Assembly: GCA_945873875.1 (NCBI GenBank) | Contig: CAMCER010000047.1 | Coordinates: 1 to 6,479, forward strand | Origin: an uncultured Clostridia bacterium | GTDB taxonomy: Bacteria; Bacillota_A; Clostridia; Peptostreptococcales; Anaerovoracaceae | DNA: 6,479 nucleotides | Direction: 5' to 3' | Part shown: piece after piece, positions 4,245-6,479 of the stretch | Layout of the letters: each line of letters begins with the position of its first letter | Position numbering within the stretch: position 1 is the first letter of the stretch | Notes under the pieces: model-generated | Told to the model about the DNA's origin: nothing | What the model saw: the letters and a program-made list of their open reading frames with translations, nothing else | Databases searched by the model: none | Translations under genes and position numbers: made by a program

Positions 4245-6479
4245 CTACCAGTCAACTGGGTTAGCCTTGAAGTCTTCGATCCTGTCATAGAGATCTGGTC
4301 CAAGGTAGTACGGTTTTGGTGCGTATGGTTTTTCGCCCTTAGCGATAGCATCCAGACCAGCCTTGATCTTAGCCGGCTTAGCTGGCAGCTCGTGTACACG
4401 TACGCCGCATGCTTTATATACAGCGTTGAGTATAGCAACGTGGCCGCTTGACTGGAATGCTTCGGAAGCTCCGGAGGAACCGAACGGGTTAACTCTCTCT
4501 TCTTCAGCTTCGTCGATGTGGATAGCTTCATACTTATCCGGTACATCGTTACAAGCCGGAACACCAAGTGTCAGAACGTTAGTCTGCTTCTTGACATCCT
4601 CGTACTCTTCGCTGAGTGCGAATCCGATGGAGTGTGACATTCCGCCGAATGCCTGTCCGTTTACGGAACCGATGTTTCCGATAGTACCAACTCTGTCTAC
4701 GCAGCGCAGTCCTGTAACTTTGACTTTACCTGTGTTAGTGTCAACGTCAACTTCTGCGATGTAGAAGCAGTATGTGTACATGATGTTAGGATCACCAACA
4801 CCTGTGTTAGGATCCAGGTATGAAAGCTCATCCCATTTCTCAGCCAGGAACTGAGCGTCATATCTGAGCGGAATGTTCTCAGCGACCATCTCGTCGTATG
4901 TTCTGAGAGTTCCGTCTTCCTTAGTCATAGCGTTCTTGAGTTCCTGTGCAGCCAGGTATGAAACGTTACCATTCATTGTGTGTGAACGGCTGGATGCGGA
5001 CTCACCTGAGTCTGGGCACATCTTGGAGTCGTTCTGGATAAGTCTGATGTCTGACGGTTTAACGTTCTTGAATCCGACTTTTCTCAGAGCCTCAAGAGTA
5101 CACTGCAGGGAACCAACGTCTCCGCCCTGTCCCTGATCCTGCCATGTATCATACTTGATGAATGTGTTGTCAGGAGCAAGTTCGATAGCGCATGAGCACT
5201 GGTCTTCCGGACCGCCGCCTACGTTGTAGCCGCCCCATGAAACGCCGACGCCCTTCTTGATGTTGGAGTCTGGGTTAGCTGCGTTCCAGTCTTCAGCTGC
5301 TTTCTTAGCTTCTTCGTAGATAGGTCTTGCGATATCCATCATCTTTTCCATTGGATACTGCTTGAACGGGAAGCTGTTGATATTTGTATCGCCTTCTCTT
5401 GCGATGTTGATGTATCTGAATTCGAACGGATCGATACCAGCCTTTTCAGCCAGCATATCCATCATTGCCTCGCCGCATGTGTAAGCCTGCGGAGCACCGT
5501 ATCCTCTGTATGCAGTACCGAACTGGTGGTTGGAAACTGCAACTCTTGAGAGTCCTACCAGGTTTGGAAGGTTGTACGGGAACCACATGAAACGAACGAT
5601 CTTTGTGATCTTGTCGTCGCCCAGCTCTGGGTAAACACCGTGGTCAAGTCCTGAATCGAATTCACCTGCGATAAGCTTGCCATCTTTGTCGCATGCCAGT
5701 TTAGCATTGAAGTAGCACGGTGAACGCTTACCTGAAATAGCGTTGAATTCTTCGTATGTCATTGACAGTGCAACCGGCATGTCAGTTACCTTACATGCGA
5801 TAGCTGCCAGTGCGAATGTCGGAGCTGAAATAGCCCATCCGAATGAACCGCCTGTCGGGTTCTCGATGACTCTGATCTTTTCAGCAGGAAGTCCTGTTGC
5901 AACAGCGATCTCTTCAAGGTTGAAGTAAACGGTCATTGTCTTACAGTGAACGTTCATTACGCCGTCCTCATCCCAGTAAGCCTGAACTGTGTCGCCTTCG
6001 ATTGAAGCGTGAGGCTCTCTTGAGGAGTAGAAGCTTCCTTCAACTGAGTATTCAGCATCTTCGATGAGTTCTGGAACTTTTTCATCGTCGCCCTTGAGTA
6101 CTGGCTGCTCTGAATAGATGTTGTCAAATCCTTCGTGGATCTGCTTAGCATCCGGAGCAACTGCTTCAAGGTAGCTCATGTATGATGGGAGTTCCTCGAT
6201 CTCGAGAACGATCTTGTCAAGAGCAGCTCTTGCGTGATCGATAGTGTCTGCGCAAACCAGTGCAGGTATGTCACCGTAGTTGAGGATCTTTCCATCAGCC
6301 AGCAGGTGGTGTACCTGGTCTGTGTCTGTCAGTGTAGTTCTCGGTGTGAACTGGTACATCTGCAGTCTGTTAGCGCCTTCGATGTCCTTAGCTGTAACTA
6401 CCTTGTATACGCCAGGCATCTTTTCTGCTTCTGAAACGTCCAGTTTAGTGATTTTAGCGTGGTTAGTGATCTTCGGCTG
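4245..6479 (-). CDS. MOP-type molybdenum hydroxylase (aldehyde oxidoreductase/xanthine dehydrogenase family), N-terminus beyond window
   Basis: Molybdopterin-cytosine-dinucleotide enzyme that oxidises an aldehyde or hydroxylates a ring compound with water; the substrate cannot be read from the sequence. 744 residues are visible. The frame is open to the window edge, and the 20 residues before Met at 6419 (including HAKITKLDVSEAEK) fit the family, so that Met is internal. Counting from it, landmarks are the end of the a/b-hammerhead domain (to about 75), GGSFGW (190-195), GTAYRGYGAPQ (301-311), DMLAEKAGIDPFEFR (321-335), QDQGQGGDVGS (427-437), SGESASSRSHTMNGN (471-485) and GSSGASEAF (647-655). 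E653 (codon 4461-4463) corresponds to the catalytic Glu. The closest remembered relative is Desulfovibrio gigas MOP (907 residues), whose N-terminal 2Fe-2S domains would lie outside this window. A C-terminal extension of about 40 residues ends at ANPVDW. Ala codons are nearly all GCT/GCA, unlike the genes downstream. From memory it corresponds to DVU_1559. Confidence 0.94.
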   Translation of the reverse strand, partial: QPKITNHAKITKLDVSEAEKMPGVYKVVTAKDIEGANRLQMYQFTPRTTLTDTDQVHHLLADGKILNYGDIPALVCADTIDHARAALDKIVLEIEELPSYMSYLEAVAPDAKQIHEGFDNIYSEQPVLKGDDEKVPELIEDAEYSVEGSFYSSREPHASIEGDTVQAYWDEDGVMNVHCKTMTVYFNLEEIAVATGLPAEKIRVIENPTGGSFGWAISAPTFALAAIACKVTDMPVALSMTYEEFNAISGKRSPCYFNAKLACDKDGKLIAGEFDSGLDHGVYPELGDDKITKIVRFMWFPYNLPNLVGLSRVAVSNHQFGTAYRGYGAPQAYTCGEAMMDMLAEKAGIDPFEFRYINIAREGDTNINSFPFKQYPMEKMMDIARPIYEEAKKAAEDWNAANPDSNIKKGVGVSWGGYNVGGGPEDQCSCAIELAPDNTFIKYDTWQDQGQGGDVGSLQCTLEALRKVGFKNVKPSDIRLIQNDSKMCPDSGESASSRSHTMNGNVSYLAAQELKNAMTKEDGTLRTYDEMVAENIPLRYDAQFLAEKWDELSYLDPNTGVGDPNIMYTYCFYIAEVDVDTNTGKVKVTGLRCVDRVGTIGNIGSVNGQAFGGMSHSIGFALSEEYEDVKKQTNVLTLGVPACNDVPDKYEAIHIDEAEEERVNPFGSSGASEAFQSSGHVAILNAVYKACGVRVHELPAKPAKIKAGLDAIAKGEKPYAPKPYYLGPDLYDRIEDFKANPVDW

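Noticed and set aside
4193..4567. Second minus-strand frame (124 codons) over the end of the hydroxylase gene
   Set aside because: It overlaps the conserved catalytic-Glu region in a different frame, and its translation looks random.
6417..6419. ATG at 6419 as the start of the hydroxylase
   Set aside because: The frame stays open for 20 further codons to the window edge and encodes family-like sequence (HAKITKLDVSEAEK), with no ribosome binding site before this ATG, so it is an internal Met.

Overview
The window looks like a low-to-mid GC anaerobic Firmicute of the class Clostridia. Supporting signs are GGAG(G) ribosome binding sites, a good sigma-A promoter, an intrinsic terminator, a secreted Ig-like protein with a Lys/Glu-rich linker, and anaerobic Mo/Fe-S enzymes. 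Placement near the Anaerovoracaceae/Eubacteriales is a guess from memory of similar gene sets. All real genes lie on the minus strand, so transcription runs from the right end to the left end.

Right part (4245-6479): most of a MOP-type molybdenum hydroxylase (xanthine dehydrogenase/aldehyde oxidoreductase family). Its N-terminus lies beyond the window. Middle (1692-4100): an 802-residue protein joining a GltD-like N-terminal Fe-S domain, an FAD domain, an HdrC-like dicluster domain, two HdrB/GlpC-type CCG domains and an unassigned C-terminal domain. Overlapping its end by 32 bases (1529-1723) is a 64-residue protein with two CxxC pairs. From memory, the trio matches in order the Desulfovibrio vulgaris locus DVU_1559 - DVU_1558 - DVU_1557. 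The likely logic (inference) is that the molybdenum enzyme oxidises or hydroxylates a substrate and the flavin/Fe-S/CCG protein passes the electrons on, with the small two-CxxC protein as a partner.

The 144-base gap between the hydroxylase and the fusion protein holds two inverted repeats and a possible promoter, but no U-tract terminator. The operon ends at a strong hairpin terminator (1431-1468). A separate promoter (1353-1381) then drives the left gene (1-1308), a secreted surface protein cut by the window edge. It has a signal peptide, a clostridial surface domain, a bacterial Ig-like (Big_2) domain, a charged linker and the start of a Gly/Ala-rich segment that may be a membrane anchor. 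No RNA genes, CRISPR arrays, insertion sequences or gene-free stretches over 300 bases were seen.
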